DNA from: Brevibacillus daliensis
GTDB taxonomy: Bacteria > Bacillota > Bacilli > Brevibacillales > Brevibacillaceae
Length of the DNA stretch: 64,000 bases
Direction: 5' to 3'
Assembly: GCF_021245735.1 (NCBI RefSeq)
Contig: NZ_JAJISB010000001.1
Span: forward strand, 124,001 to 188,000
Numbering within the stretch: position 1 is the stretch's first letter; each line of letters starts with the position of its first letter. This document shows, piece by piece, positions 51,509 through 61,015 of this stretch. The position numbers and the translations under genes were made by a program. A model generated the notes under the pieces. It saw only the letters and a program-made list of their open reading frames with translations, was not told the origin of the DNA and made no database searches.

Positions 51509-53449
51509 ATGTTATTAAGGAACTTAACTTCACCATCCTTAATCAGTACAAAACAACCTTTCTCCTCTAAAGAGGAAGTAATAGAGTATCTAATTAAAAA
51601 ATTAGCGGCTGAAGGAAAAATACACTCTGAAGAAGAGTTTTATCAAGCCGTAATGGATAGAGAAGCACTATCCCCTACTGGATTCGAGGGTGGTCTTGCA
51701 ATTCCTCATGGTAAATCACCGACTGTAAAAGAAGCAGCATTTGCTGTGGCAACACTTGAAAAGCCTATTGGTACATGGGAAAGCGTCGATCCAAATAATC
51801 AAGTTGAATTGGTTATTTTGTTAGCGATTCCAAAGGCGGAAGAGGGTTCAACACATCTTTCCTTATTATCAGAGCTAGTGACAAGATTATCGAACGAAGA
51901 ATATAAAAACAACTTACTACAAGCAAAGACAAATCAAGAGCTTTACGAAAATCTCGATGCAGTACAACAAAAAGAACCAAGTACAAGCCATGTTGAAAAG
52001 CTAGATAAAACTGTTCTAGCAATCACCGCTTGTCCAGCAGGTATTGCACATACGTATATGGCGGCAGAAGCACTTGTCAAAGCTGGAAAAGAACTAGGTA
52101 TCGATGTGTTTGTTGAAAAACAAGGTGCGAACGGTATCGAAGACCGACACACAACAGCTCTTCTTAAAAAAGCAGACGCGATCGTGTACGCGGTAGATGT
52201 AGCTGTAAAAGACGCTGAGCGTTTTAACCACCTTCCAAAGGTGAAAACAACAGTGGCAGCACCACTTAGAAATGCTCAAGACATTCTAAAAGAAGCATTG
52301 AAAAAAGCCGAAAATTCACAAAAATCAGAATACGGTGATTCAAATGTTGCTGAATACGAAACAGAAGATAAATCTGTAAAAACAGAAATCAAAGATTCCC
52401 TATTAACAGGTATATCATATATCATTCCAGTCATTGTTGCAGGTGGTATGACGTTAGCGGCGGCTGTCTTTATTTCACAAGCATTTGGTCTCCAAGAATT
52501 GTACGCACAAGAAGGTTCATGGTTGTGGCTATTACGACAACTTGGCGGATCACTATTAGGTCAATTAATGATACCTATTCTAGCGGCATACATGGCATTC
52601 TCAATTGCTGATAAGCCAGCATTAGGACCAGGTTTCGCTGCAGGGGTAGCAGCAAACTTAATTGGTAGTGGATTCTTAGGTGGGATGCTTGGGGGTCTAT
52701 TGGCAGGTTATTTCTTAAAATACCTAAAAAAGACAGTACAACCAAAGGGTACATTCGCTGGATTTATTAGCTTCTGGTTTTATCCTGTAGTTGGAACACT
52801 TGTTGTTGGTTCAATCATGTTATTTGTAATCGGTAGGCCGTTGGCATTCTTAAACGAAGGGTTAATTCAGTGGCTTAGCGGAATGAGCGGAGCAAACGCA
52901 CTTATTCTAGGTGCAATCCTGGGTGCAATGGTTTCATTTGACCTTGGTGGTCCAGTGAACAAAGCAGCATATACGTTCTGTATCGGTGCAATGGCAAGTG
53001 GAAATTTTATTCCTTATGCAACATTTGCATCTGTAAAAATGGTATCGGCATTTTCGGTGACAGGTGCAACTATCATCGGTAAAAAATATTTTACAAAACA
53101 AGAACAAGAAATTGGGAAACAGACTTGGTTACTTGGATTAGCCGGAATAACTGAGGGTGCAATCCCCTTCATGATTAACGATCCACTACGCGTTATCCCA
53201 TCATTAATCGCGGGATCTGCGGTAACTGGTGCAATTGTAGCTTACTTTGATATCGGTTTAAATGTTCCTGGTGCTGGTATTTTCTCACTGGCATTATTAC
53301 AAGGCCAACCCATACTACTAGCAGCTAGTGTTTGGTTCGGAGCAGCATTAATCGGTGCGTTAATTTCAATGATTTTGTTAATCATGACTCGTAAAAATAA
53401 GTTAAATAAAGAGCAACGAAATAAAAATATGCAACAAAATGCTGCATAA
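51509..53449 (+). CDS. mngA: PTS EIIABC, fructose/2-O-mannosyl-glycerate type (MngA-like)
   Basis: A 646-residue fused PTS permease. EIIA is about 1-145 (phospho-His in GLAIPHGKS), EIIB about 165-265 (phospho-Cys in ITACPAGIAHT), and EIIC about 300-640 with several membrane segments (SLLTGISYIIPVIVAGGMTL). The neighbouring GH38 alpha-mannosidase and glycerate kinase identify the substrate as 2-O-alpha-mannosyl-D-glycerate rather than fructose. The start at 51509 has AAAGGGG upstream. Confidence 0.92.
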   Translation: MLLRNLTSPSLISTKQPFSSKEEVIEYLIKKLAAEGKIHSEEEFYQAVMDREALSPTGFEGGLAIPHGKSPTVKEAAFAVATLEKPIGTWESVDPNNQVELVILLAIPKAEEGSTHLSLLSELVTRLSNEEYKNNLLQAKTNQELYENLDAVQQKEPSTSHVEKLDKTVLAITACPAGIAHTYMAAEALVKAGKELGIDVFVEKQGANGIEDRHTTALLKKADAIVYAVDVAVKDAERFNHLPKVKTTVAAPLRNAQDILKEALKKAENSQKSEYGDSNVAEYETEDKSVKTEIKDSLLTGISYIIPVIVAGGMTLAAAVFISQAFGLQELYAQEGSWLWLLRQLGGSLLGQLMIPILAAYMAFSIADKPALGPGFAAGVAANLIGSGFLGGMLGGLLAGYFLKYLKKTVQPKGTFAGFISFWFYPVVGTLVVGSIMLFVIGRPLAFLNEGLIQWLSGMSGANALILGAILGAMVSFDLGGPVNKAAYTFCIGAMASGNFIPYATFASVKMVSAFSVTGATIIGKKYFTKQEQEIGKQTWLLGLAGITEGAIPFMINDPLRVIPSLIAGSAVTGAIVAYFDIGLNVPGAGIFSLALLQGQPILLAASVWFGAALIGALISMILLIMTRKNKLNKEQRNKNMQQNAA

Positions 53450-53465
53450 GAATGGAGATATCAGA

Positions 53466-56069
53466 ATGAAAAACGTTCATATCGTTCCACATATGCATTG
53501 GGACAGAGAGTGGTATTTCTCTACAGAAGAATCTAGAATTTTATTAGTAAATAATATAGAAGAAATCATGGAGATGTTAGAAAACAACCCAGATTATCCT
53601 TACTATGTATTAGATGGACAAACTTCAATTTTAGAAGACTATTTCGCAGTAAAACCAGAAAATAAAGAACGCGTGAAAAAGCTTGTTCAGGAAGGTCGAT
53701 TAATTATCGGTCCTTGGTATACACAGACTGATGAAATGGTTGTTGGCGGAGAATCAATTGTACGTAACCTTTTATACGGAATAAAAGATAGCGAAGAATA
53801 TGGGGAATTTATGAAAATTGGATATCTCCCCGATTCTTTCGGACAATCAGCTCAAATGCCGATGATTTTGAACGGATTTGATATTACGTATTCAATATTC
53901 TGGCGTGGTACTTCTGAACGTCACGGCACAGATAAAACTGAGTTTTATTGGCAAACAGACGATGGTTCAAAGGTACTTGTACAATTATTCCCCCTAGGGT
54001 ATGCAATTGGAAAGTATTTACCAGAGGACGAGCAAGAACTTCAAAAACGAATTGATAAGTACTTCACTGTGCTTGATCATGGGGCAACTACTGACAACAT
54101 CATTTTACCGAACGGGCATGACCAAATGCCGATTCAAAAGAACATTTTTACCATTATGGAAAAACTGCGCAAGCTCTATCCAGAACGTGAATTTTTCTTA
54201 AGCAAATATGAAAATGTCTTTTCTGAGCTCGAAAAACAGAAGGATCTCCCTACATTGCAGGGTGAGTTTTTAGATGGTAAGTACATGCGTGTTCATCGCA
54301 GTATTTTTTCCACTCGCATGGATATAAAGGCGGCGAATGCAAGAATCGAGAACAAAATCACAAATATTTTAGAACCGCTTGCTTCCCTTGCATACAGTTT
54401 AGGCTTTGAGTACCATCATGGATTGATTGAACTTATTTGGAAAGAAATTATGAAGAATCACGCTCATGACAGTATTGGCTGTTGTTGTTCCGATAAGGTA
54501 CATCGTGAAATCTGTAATCGATTCTTTCTTGCGGAGGAGAAAGTCGATCAGCTCATCAATTATTATAAACGTAAAATAGTTGATTCGATGGATACAGAAA
54601 AACAGTTTGATCGTCTTACCGCATTTAATTTACTTCCATATGAGCGTACAGAAGTTGTGACAACAAGTGTTATGACGAAATTAAAGTCATTCAAGCTCGT
54701 TGATAAAGATTCGAATGAACTTGATTTTGAGATAATTGAAAGTGAAATTACTGATCCAGGCTTAATCGATCGTCAAATCGTTCATTACGGAAACTATGAT
54801 CCATTCATTAAGTACACCATTCAATGTAAAGATACCCTTCCAGCAATGGGCTATAAAACATATTTTGTCGTAGAATGTGATGAAAAAGTAAGTAATTCAT
54901 TCGAGTCAACAAATAAGGTTGTAACGGAGTTTTACGAAATTACCGTAAATCAAAATGGAACGCTTAATATATTTGATAAGACATTAAACCAAAACTTTGA
55001 TAATGTTCTTCTCCTAGAAAATGGCGGAGATGACGGGGATGAATACGACTACTCTCCCCTACCGAACGAAGAGCTACTATACAGTGATAGCGCCACCAAT
55101 GTAAAAACAGAAATGAACCAAAACCAATATGGTGCAACAATTAATATCGAGTATACGTTAGCAGTACCATCTAATCTAGAAAAACGTAAAGCGCAAATCA
55201 TCGATGGAGCAGTTGACGTTCATATCGTCATTACTGTTCCAAATCACAAGCCGGTTATTGAAGTGAAATTCGAGGTGACTAACTATGCGAAGGATCACCG
55301 TCTCAGAGCATTGATTCCAACAAACATTGCATCCTCGTTCTCGATTTCTGATAATCAATTCGGTTCTATTAAGCGTGATGTCGTTGATTCTGCTATACAT
55401 GTGTGGGAAAAAGAGGGTTGGGATGAGCGTCCTGATTCAATCTATCCAATGCTAAGCTTTGTAGGCTTGTCAAACGACAACCATGGCGTAAGTATTTTAA
55501 CAAATAGCTCAAGAGAGTTTGAAATCATCGGTGAGGAATTTGATACAATCGCGATCACCTTATTTAGAAGTATAGGCTTCCTTGGAAAAGAGGAAATGTT
55601 ACGCAGACCTGGTCGTCCATCCGGTATCAAATTACCAACGCCAGATTCTCAAATGATCGGAAAACTCTCATTAGATTTTGCGATTACAACACATACTCTA
55701 CAATCGAACGTTGCACGTATCGCAAAAGAGTATCTCACACCAGTGGAAACCTATAATAAAATACCACACGATGCGATGAAACTTAACAAAGCAGCTGTAA
55801 AGACACCATTAGAGTTTAGCTTTATTAATGAGGTTCAGCCAAACATTGTACTAAGTACGTTGAAAAAGGCAGAGAAAGAAAACAAATTTGTATTACGTTT
55901 CTATAATCCAACAGATGTAGAAGAAACAGCAGTATTCAAGTTCAACCGTGAGATTCATCAGGCACATACGGCAAACCTTAATGAAAAGGCGTTAGAAAAT
56001 CTTTCAGTGAACAACAATCAAGTTCAAGTTAGTGTACAAACAAATCAAGTGAAGTCTATTTTGTTCTAA
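53466..56069 (+). CDS. mngB: GH38 alpha-mannosidase (MngB-like)
   Basis: An 867-residue family 38 glycosidase. It begins with the zinc motif VHIVPHMHWDREWYF; 'IGYLPDSFGQSAQMPMILNG' holds the catalytic Asp region, and 'IMKNHAHDSIGCCCSDKV' a further zinc His. It cleaves 6-phospho-mannosyl-glycerate to mannose-6-phosphate and glycerate. It starts 16 nt after the PTS gene; the ribosome-binding site is GGAGAT. Confidence 0.94.
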   Translation: MKNVHIVPHMHWDREWYFSTEESRILLVNNIEEIMEMLENNPDYPYYVLDGQTSILEDYFAVKPENKERVKKLVQEGRLIIGPWYTQTDEMVVGGESIVRNLLYGIKDSEEYGEFMKIGYLPDSFGQSAQMPMILNGFDITYSIFWRGTSERHGTDKTEFYWQTDDGSKVLVQLFPLGYAIGKYLPEDEQELQKRIDKYFTVLDHGATTDNIILPNGHDQMPIQKNIFTIMEKLRKLYPEREFFLSKYENVFSELEKQKDLPTLQGEFLDGKYMRVHRSIFSTRMDIKAANARIENKITNILEPLASLAYSLGFEYHHGLIELIWKEIMKNHAHDSIGCCCSDKVHREICNRFFLAEEKVDQLINYYKRKIVDSMDTEKQFDRLTAFNLLPYERTEVVTTSVMTKLKSFKLVDKDSNELDFEIIESEITDPGLIDRQIVHYGNYDPFIKYTIQCKDTLPAMGYKTYFVVECDEKVSNSFESTNKVVTEFYEITVNQNGTLNIFDKTLNQNFDNVLLLENGGDDGDEYDYSPLPNEELLYSDSATNVKTEMNQNQYGATINIEYTLAVPSNLEKRKAQIIDGAVDVHIVITVPNHKPVIEVKFEVTNYAKDHRLRALIPTNIASSFSISDNQFGSIKRDVVDSAIHVWEKEGWDERPDSIYPMLSFVGLSNDNHGVSILTNSSREFEIIGEEFDTIAITLFRSIGFLGKEEMLRRPGRPSGIKLPTPDSQMIGKLSLDFAITTHTLQSNVARIAKEYLTPVETYNKIPHDAMKLNKAAVKTPLEFSFINEVQPNIVLSTLKKAEKENKFVLRFYNPTDVEETAVFKFNREIHQAHTANLNEKALENLSVNNNQVQVSVQTNQVKSILF

Positions 56070-56105
56070 CCATTAAGATAAAAAAGATTGTCTTCTTCCT
56101 ACCAT

Positions 56106-56211
56106 AGTGGAGAAAACCAGCTTCTCTTTTCACTCTTCGCTAAAAGTCTTCGCCCCGCAAGGGGTTAGACTGTCCGCTCCTTGTGAAAAGAGAAACTGGT
56201 TTTTCATGCTT
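56106..56211. mobile_element. MITE-like element, short form, inside the mng operon
   Basis: About 106 bp with 21-bp terminal inverted repeats (56113-56133 and 56183-56203, 20 of 21 matching) and the internal hairpin GTCTTCGCCCCGCAAGGGGT. It matches both ends of the 219-bp element at 42390 and lies between the mannosidase and glycerate kinase genes. Confidence 0.85.
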
Positions 56212-56313
56212 TTGGTTTTATTATGTTTTTTCCACTGCTGCCAGTCCGCTACAGCTGTCATTATTATAAAAACTTTTAATTGTCTCTTATACGTATGGGA
56301 AGGAAGCGGTAAC

Positions 56314-57459
56314 GTGAAAGTACTAATTGCAATTGATTCTTTTAAAGGTAGTCTCTCTTCTTTGGATTGCAGCAAAGCGATTACCGAAGGAATTAAAGAT
56401 GTGTACGATAACGCCGAGATTATCACCTTTCCGTTAGCTGATGGTGGGGAAGGTACAGTTGAAGCGCTTGTTCAGGCGACTAAAGGTACATTCGTTGAAA
56501 AAGAAGTGATTGGTCCCCTAGGAACTCTGGTTCCTGCGGTATATGGAATATTGGGAAATAACCATACAGCTGTTATTGAAGTGGCCGCAGCATGTGGATT
56601 GCCATTGGTTCCTGAAAATAAACGGAATCCTTATTTCACTACAACCTATGGTGTTGGTCAGCTTATTTGTGACGCAATTGAAAAAGGGTGTAAAGAATTT
56701 GTAATTGGTCTTGGTGGAAGTGCAACAAATGACGCAGGTGTTGGAATGCTTCAAGCTTTGGGCTTTTCCTTCCTTGATGAGAATAACAAGGAAGTTTCAT
56801 ATGGAGGGTATGAGTTACAAAAAATTCGTGCAATGGATTCGTCCCACGTTCACCATTCTATAAAGAATTGTACATTTAAAGTAGCTTGTGATGTTACCAA
56901 TCCTCTTCATGGTAAAAATGGAGCTGCCTATATTTTTGGACATCAAAAAGGTGCAACAACCGAAATGGTCAAAGAACTAGATGCTGGGTTAGAACACTTT
57001 GCACATGTCGCGTTTCGTGAATTGAATAAAGATGTCCAAAATATTGCGGGTGCAGGTGCCGCAGGTGGACTAGGTGCTGCCTTTGCTGGATTCCTTGATG
57101 CGCAGTTACTATCAGGTGTAGAGTTAGTATTAGAAACCATAGGATTGGAAGAAAAGATAAGTGACGTTGACATAATGATTACAGGAGAAGGAAAACTAGA
57201 TGGTCAAACTTCTATGGGCAAAGCACCGTTAGGAGTTGCACAAGTAGCAGCAAAACACGATATTCCGGTTATTGCATTAGCTGGTGGTGTGACAAAGCAG
57301 GCTTTTACATTAAATGAAATGGGTATCACCTCCTTCTTTTCTATCACAAATGAACCGATGTCACTTGAGAAAGCGATGGATTCGACTACTACATTCGATA
57401 ACTTAAGAATGACAACCAAACAATTATTCCGCTTTCTTGCGGCCGTAAAGAAATGTTAG
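56314..57459 (+). CDS. glxK: Glycerate kinase
   Basis: A 381-residue type I glycerate kinase, starting at GTG 56314 (MKVLIAIDSFKGSLSSLDCS). Conserved stretches are 'PLADGGEGTVEALVQATKG', 'GLGGSATNDAGVGMLQALG' and 'GAGAAGGLGAAFAGFL'. It phosphorylates glycerate released by the mannosidase, completing mannosylglycerate use. A 69-codon in-frame extension upstream is created by the MITE-like insertion and is not part of the protein. Confidence 0.93.
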   Translation: MKVLIAIDSFKGSLSSLDCSKAITEGIKDVYDNAEIITFPLADGGEGTVEALVQATKGTFVEKEVIGPLGTLVPAVYGILGNNHTAVIEVAAACGLPLVPENKRNPYFTTTYGVGQLICDAIEKGCKEFVIGLGGSATNDAGVGMLQALGFSFLDENNKEVSYGGYELQKIRAMDSSHVHHSIKNCTFKVACDVTNPLHGKNGAAYIFGHQKGATTEMVKELDAGLEHFAHVAFRELNKDVQNIAGAGAAGGLGAAFAGFLDAQLLSGVELVLETIGLEEKISDVDIMITGEGKLDGQTSMGKAPLGVAQVAAKHDIPVIALAGGVTKQAFTLNEMGITSFFSITNEPMSLEKAMDSTTTFDNLRMTTKQLFRFLAAVKKC

Positions 57460-57504
57460 GTAGAGGCAAAGCTGAAATAATTATTTCGCATTCATAAAAG
57501 ATAG

Positions 57505-57543
57505 CGCAGCCAACAATGGATTTATGTTGGCTGCGTTCTTTTG
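57505..57543 (+). terminator. Terminator of the mannosylglycerate operon
   Basis: CGCAGCCAACA pairs with TGTTGGCTGCG, 45 bp after the glycerate kinase stop, followed by TTCTTTTGTT. Confidence 0.85.
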
Positions 57544-57581
57544 TTCCACGTAATTCCTATCTTCTTCGTTCATCTCGTAAC

Positions 57582-59546
57582 CTATAATTTAAATTTAATA
57601 ATCTGCGATTGTAATCGTTCTGCCATTTGAGATAAGGATTCGGCAGACGTGCTGATTTCTTCCATAGATGCCAGTTGCTCCTCTGTTGTTGCAGAGACGG
57701 ATTGTGTACCATCCGCAGCCAGCTCCGTGATATGCTTCACCTTATCCATATTGAGACTCATCTCTCTAATTCCAATTATTACCTCTTGAGTAATAGATAT
57801 AGCGTTCTGGATGTGTGTTCCCACACTTTGTACAGAATTCTCTATACGGTGAAAGGCTACTCCCGCATCTTGAATAACAGTGATTCCTTGGTTTACGTCC
57901 TCTACACTTTTTTCTGTATTACTTGCTGTTTGATAAACTTCATTTTGAATAATGGCGATTGTTTCGGCAATTTTATTAGCCATTGATGAAGATTCATCTG
58001 CCAGTTTACTTACCTCACTCGCTACTACAGCAAATCCTCTGCCGTGTTCACCAGCTCGAGCTGCTTCGATCGATGCATTGAGTGCCAGTAAATTCGTCTG
58101 AGCAGCAATATCACTGATGGATTTTACAATATCATCAATATTACTAATATTACTTTGTAAGCCCACCATAGAATTTCCTAGATTAGTAACACTGTTGTTA
58201 ATCCGATTCATCTGTTCTTCAACGATTTGTAATGCTTTATTCCCCTCTGCAGCAATTTCTGATGATTCAGAAGCGGACTGAGAAATAAGCTTCGAGCTTT
58301 CTGTAATTCGATTAACTCCGCTAATTAAATCTCGTACCGTTTGATCCGCTTCTTGAATGCTATTAACCTGTACTTCCACACCTTCGGCTAACAGCTGAAT
58401 GTTTTCCGCTGTTTGTTGAGAGGCTTCCGCTGACTGCTCAGCTGCATCCGCCAACTCCTGAGAAGAAGAAGTAAGTGCTATCGTCATTTCTTTTACATCC
58501 TGAAGTAAAGTTCGTAACGACCTACTCATCTGGTTAAAGCTGTTTCCTACCTCTCCAATCTCGTCATTAGTGGTAATTTGTAAGCTTTCAGTCAAGTCAC
58601 CTTTGCTAATTGCCTCGGAAGTTTTAACTAATTGGTGAAGAGGTTTTGTAATAGATCTAATAATGAAAAACAATGCAAGTGAGCCCACTACTATTGAGGC
58701 AACTATAACAATAAAAGTAGTAGTAAATATTGGACTAGCTGCTTCTCCAAACTCCGAACTTACAAACAAACCTGCTATTTTCCATCCTGTTTTTTCATTC
58801 GTACCGAAAATTACTTCTGTAGAATCTCCTTGATTATCGTAAGTAAGCTTTCCTTGTTCATTCTCAAACAGCAATGTACCGAGCTCATTCGAACTTTCTG
58901 TCCCTGCTGTTATTGTAGGATGTGAAATATACCTCTTTTGAGCATCAATGATGACAGGGTAACCAGCTTGACCAATTTTTGTATTCTCTGCTATTCGAAT
59001 GATGCTCTCCAAGTTGATATCAAGCGCTACAACCCCAGAACCATCTTCTAATGCTCTCGAAACGGTTACTACCATTGTGTCATTTCCTGCGTCAATATAT
59101 GGGGGGATGATAATCGTTTCCCCTCTTCGTTCCATAGCAGCGATGTACCAATCGCGTGTCGTTGGATCATAACCTTCCGGCCGTTCCAATACTGGTGATT
59201 GAAAAAAGCGACCATCTTTACTCCCCAGATATGTATTGATTGAACCAGAATGGCTTTGCTGAAATTTATCGAGAACCGCTTGAGTAGGCGAACCATTCCC
59301 AACAATTTCATCATTCATCGTTATATACTTTGATAAAAATGTAACGTTTTCCTGACTAGATTTAATAAGCGCATCAATTTGCTCATTTAATGCTGAAATA
59401 CTTATTACTGACTGCTGTTCAATCTGTTTTTTGACAATAGAACTAGCAGACAAGTAGGAAAATGTTCCAATTATCATGGTAGGGATGCACAAAATCAGCG
59501 CAAACGACAACACTAATCTCATCCTTACACTTATTCGTTTTTGCAT
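57582..59546 (-). CDS. Methyl-accepting chemotaxis protein (paralogue B)
   Basis: A 654-residue chemoreceptor with the same layout as paralogue A at 48284-50254: signal anchor, dCache sensor ([40 protein letters not shown]), HAMP and signalling domain ([20 protein letters not shown]). The two share near-identical C-termini ([11 protein letters not shown] versus [11 protein letters not shown]), but their sensors have diverged. It converges on the glycerate kinase gene. AGGAGG precedes the ATG. Confidence 0.92.
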   Translation of the reverse strand: MQKRISVRMRLVLSFALILCIPTMIIGTFSYLSASSIVKKQIEQQSVISISALNEQIDALIKSSQENVTFLSKYITMNDEIVGNGSPTQAVLDKFQQSHSGSINTYLGSKDGRFFQSPVLERPEGYDPTTRDWYIAAMERRGETIIIPPYIDAGNDTMVVTVSRALEDGSGVVALDINLESIIRIAENTKIGQAGYPVIIDAQKRYISHPTITAGTESSNELGTLLFENEQGKLTYDNQGDSTEVIFGTNEKTGWKIAGLFVSSEFGEAASPIFTTTFIVIVASIVVGSLALFFIIRSITKPLHQLVKTSEAISKGDLTESLQITTNDEIGEVGNSFNQMSRSLRTLLQDVKEMTIALTSSSQELADAAEQSAEASQQTAENIQLLAEGVEVQVNSIQEADQTVRDLISGVNRITESSKLISQSASESSEIAAEGNKALQIVEEQMNRINNSVTNLGNSMVGLQSNISNIDDIVKSISDIAAQTNLLALNASIEAARAGEHGRGFAVVASEVSKLADESSSMANKIAETIAIIQNEVYQTASNTEKSVEDVNQGITVIQDAGVAFHRIENSVQSVGTHIQNAISITQEVIIGIREMSLNMDKVKHITELAADGTQSVSATTEEQLASMEEISTSAESLSQMAERLQSQIIKFKL

Positions 59547-59710
59547 TTTTTTCCTCCTAATGTAGTGTCATGGCGTTTGGAATAATGGATCTTGCATAAT
59601 TAATTTATCGGTAAATAAACATTTGTATAATAGTAGTATTTTAGAAATTATGTGAATAATATTACATATAAAAGCATTTATCCAATTTTTGTACATTTTT
59701 CGTGACAAAC

Positions 59711-59759
59711 AAAAAAGCATCCCAAGCGACCAGCCTAAGCTTAGGTCTCTTAAGATGCC
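59711..59759 (-). terminator. Terminator of the alaS-yrzB operon
   Basis: GCATC pairs with GATGC as the base of an imperfect hairpin with an internal CCTAAGCTTAGG palindrome, followed by TTTTTTG on the minus strand. It lies beyond the DUF1292 gene. Confidence 0.75.
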
Positions 59760-59776
59760 TGTATTTAAACCTGCAA

Positions 59777-60070
59777 TTACTCGTTATCCAGTTCAGAAAT
59801 CAAGGTTTCAAATGTAGCTTCCACTGCATCCCACTCATCATCGTCCTCGATTGGCTCCAATATATCATTGCCTTCTAGACGAAGGAAGTGTACCTCGTAC
59901 TCCTCTTCATCTTCCTGGTCAACAGGAACAAGAACCAAATAATTCTTATCCTTTACTTCCAGCTTATACATGATCCGGAAATCACGGGAGGATTCATCGT
60001 TCTCTCCTTCCTCCACCAATCCAATCACATCGCCTACTTCATACTCTTCTTGTTGAAAATCTTCGCTCAT
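59777..60070 (-). CDS. yrzB: DUF1292 acidic protein (YrzB-like)
   Basis: A 97-residue, very acidic protein (MSEDFQQEEYEVGDVIGLVE..., VPVDQEDEEEYEVHFLRLE). It belongs to DUF1292, always found downstream of ruvX in Bacillales; function is unknown. It ends the alaS-ireB-ruvX block here. Confidence 0.9.
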   Translation of the reverse strand: MSEDFQQEEYEVGDVIGLVEEGENDESSRDFRIMYKLEVKDKNYLVLVPVDQEDEEEYEVHFLRLEGNDILEPIEDDDEWDAVEATFETLISELDNE

Positions 60071-60076
60071 AGCAAT

Positions 60077-60490
60077 TCACCTCGAGTTGGCATCCAGATA
60101 TCCTTGCAGGATAAGCACTGCTGCCATTTTATCAATCACTTTTTTTCTTTTTTGGCGGCTGACATCTGCTGAGATCAACATTTTTTCAGCAGCCATCGTA
60201 GTAAGTCTCTCATCCCAAAGATGAGAAGGCAAGCCCGTCCGCTCTGATAAATCTTTAGCAAAAGCCTGACAGTACTCTCCTTTTGGACCAATTGTCCCAT
60301 TCATATTTTTAGGAAGACCTACTACGAACGCTTCTACCTGGTACATTGCAACCCAGTGTTCAAGACGGGCGTAATCCCGCTCTTTGGAAGCCCTTTTAAT
60401 TGTTTCCAATCCTTGAGCAGTCCAACCCATCTCATCACTAATTGCAACACCGATGGTTTTTTCGCCCACATCTAATCCAAGTATTCGCAT
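60077..60490 (-). CDS. ruvX: Holliday junction resolvase-like RuvX/YqgF
   Basis: A 137-residue RNase H-fold nuclease with '[20 protein letters not shown]' (catalytic Asp), '[10 protein letters not shown]' and '[15 protein letters not shown]'. It takes part in pre-16S rRNA maturation or junction resolution. The second ATG at 60490 is preferred because of spacing to GGAG. Confidence 0.93.
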   Translation of the reverse strand: MRILGLDVGEKTIGVAISDEMGWTAQGLETIKRASKERDYARLEHWVAMYQVEAFVVGLPKNMNGTIGPKGEYCQAFAKDLSERTGLPSHLWDERLTTMAAEKMLISADVSRQKRKKVIDKMAAVLILQGYLDANSR

Positions 60491-60507
60491 CATTATCTCC
60501 TATGATC

Positions 60508-60768
60508 TTAAGAGCCTTTTTGTGACAGGTATGACTTCACCATTTCTTCCAAGATCCTGTCACGTTCAATTTTGCCGATCAGGCTGCGCGCATTGTTGTG
60601 GCGAGGAATAAACGCAGGATCACCAGAAAGTAAGTACCCGACAATCTGCGTAATTGGGTTGTAGCCCTTTTCTTGCAAAGCCTGATACACTTCCTCCAAA
60701 GTTTCTCTTACTTCCGCTTCGCTGTTTTCTTTGGGAGCAGAAAACTTCATTGTGTTGTCCATCGACAT
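60508..60768 (-). CDS. ireB: IreB-family regulatory protein (YrzL)
   Basis: An 86-residue protein of the IreB/UPF0297 family ('[20 protein letters not shown]', '[20 protein letters not shown]'), a target of the IreK-type Ser/Thr kinase in relatives. Start at 60768 behind GAGGTG. Gene order matches B. subtilis. Confidence 0.93.
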   Translation of the reverse strand: MSMDNTMKFSAPKENSEAEVRETLEEVYQALQEKGYNPITQIVGYLLSGDPAFIPRHNNARSLIGKIERDRILEEMVKSYLSQKGS

Positions 60769-60945
60769 AGCCAAACACCTCGCTTTATTTAGATACTAGC
60801 TTTCCAAAGTCATGCCATACAGGTTAAGCCTTTTTTGACGCCAGCATAACAAGCAAATACCATTTTGCTTCACATACTAATAGTGAATGAAAGTGGAAAG
60901 CTAGTCTACTCGCTTAGTAAAGAAATTCAAATTCTCTTTCGAAAG

Positions 60946-60978
60946 GCAAAAGATTCATCCGCTGTACGCAGATGAATC
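60946..60978 (-). terminator. Hairpin after alaS
   Basis: GATTCATC pairs with GATGAATC; on the minus strand TTTTGCC follows. It lies 38 bp beyond the alaS stop. The remaining stretch up to ireB holds no gene. Confidence 0.6.
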
Positions 60979-61015
60979 CTGTACCATTCGTTATATTATA
61001 TTGTAGACGTTTTTC

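Noticed and set aside
56107-56313. N-terminal extension of glycerate kinase
   Set aside because: It lies over the MITE-like element; the conserved protein begins at GTG 56314 with an upstream ribosome-binding site.
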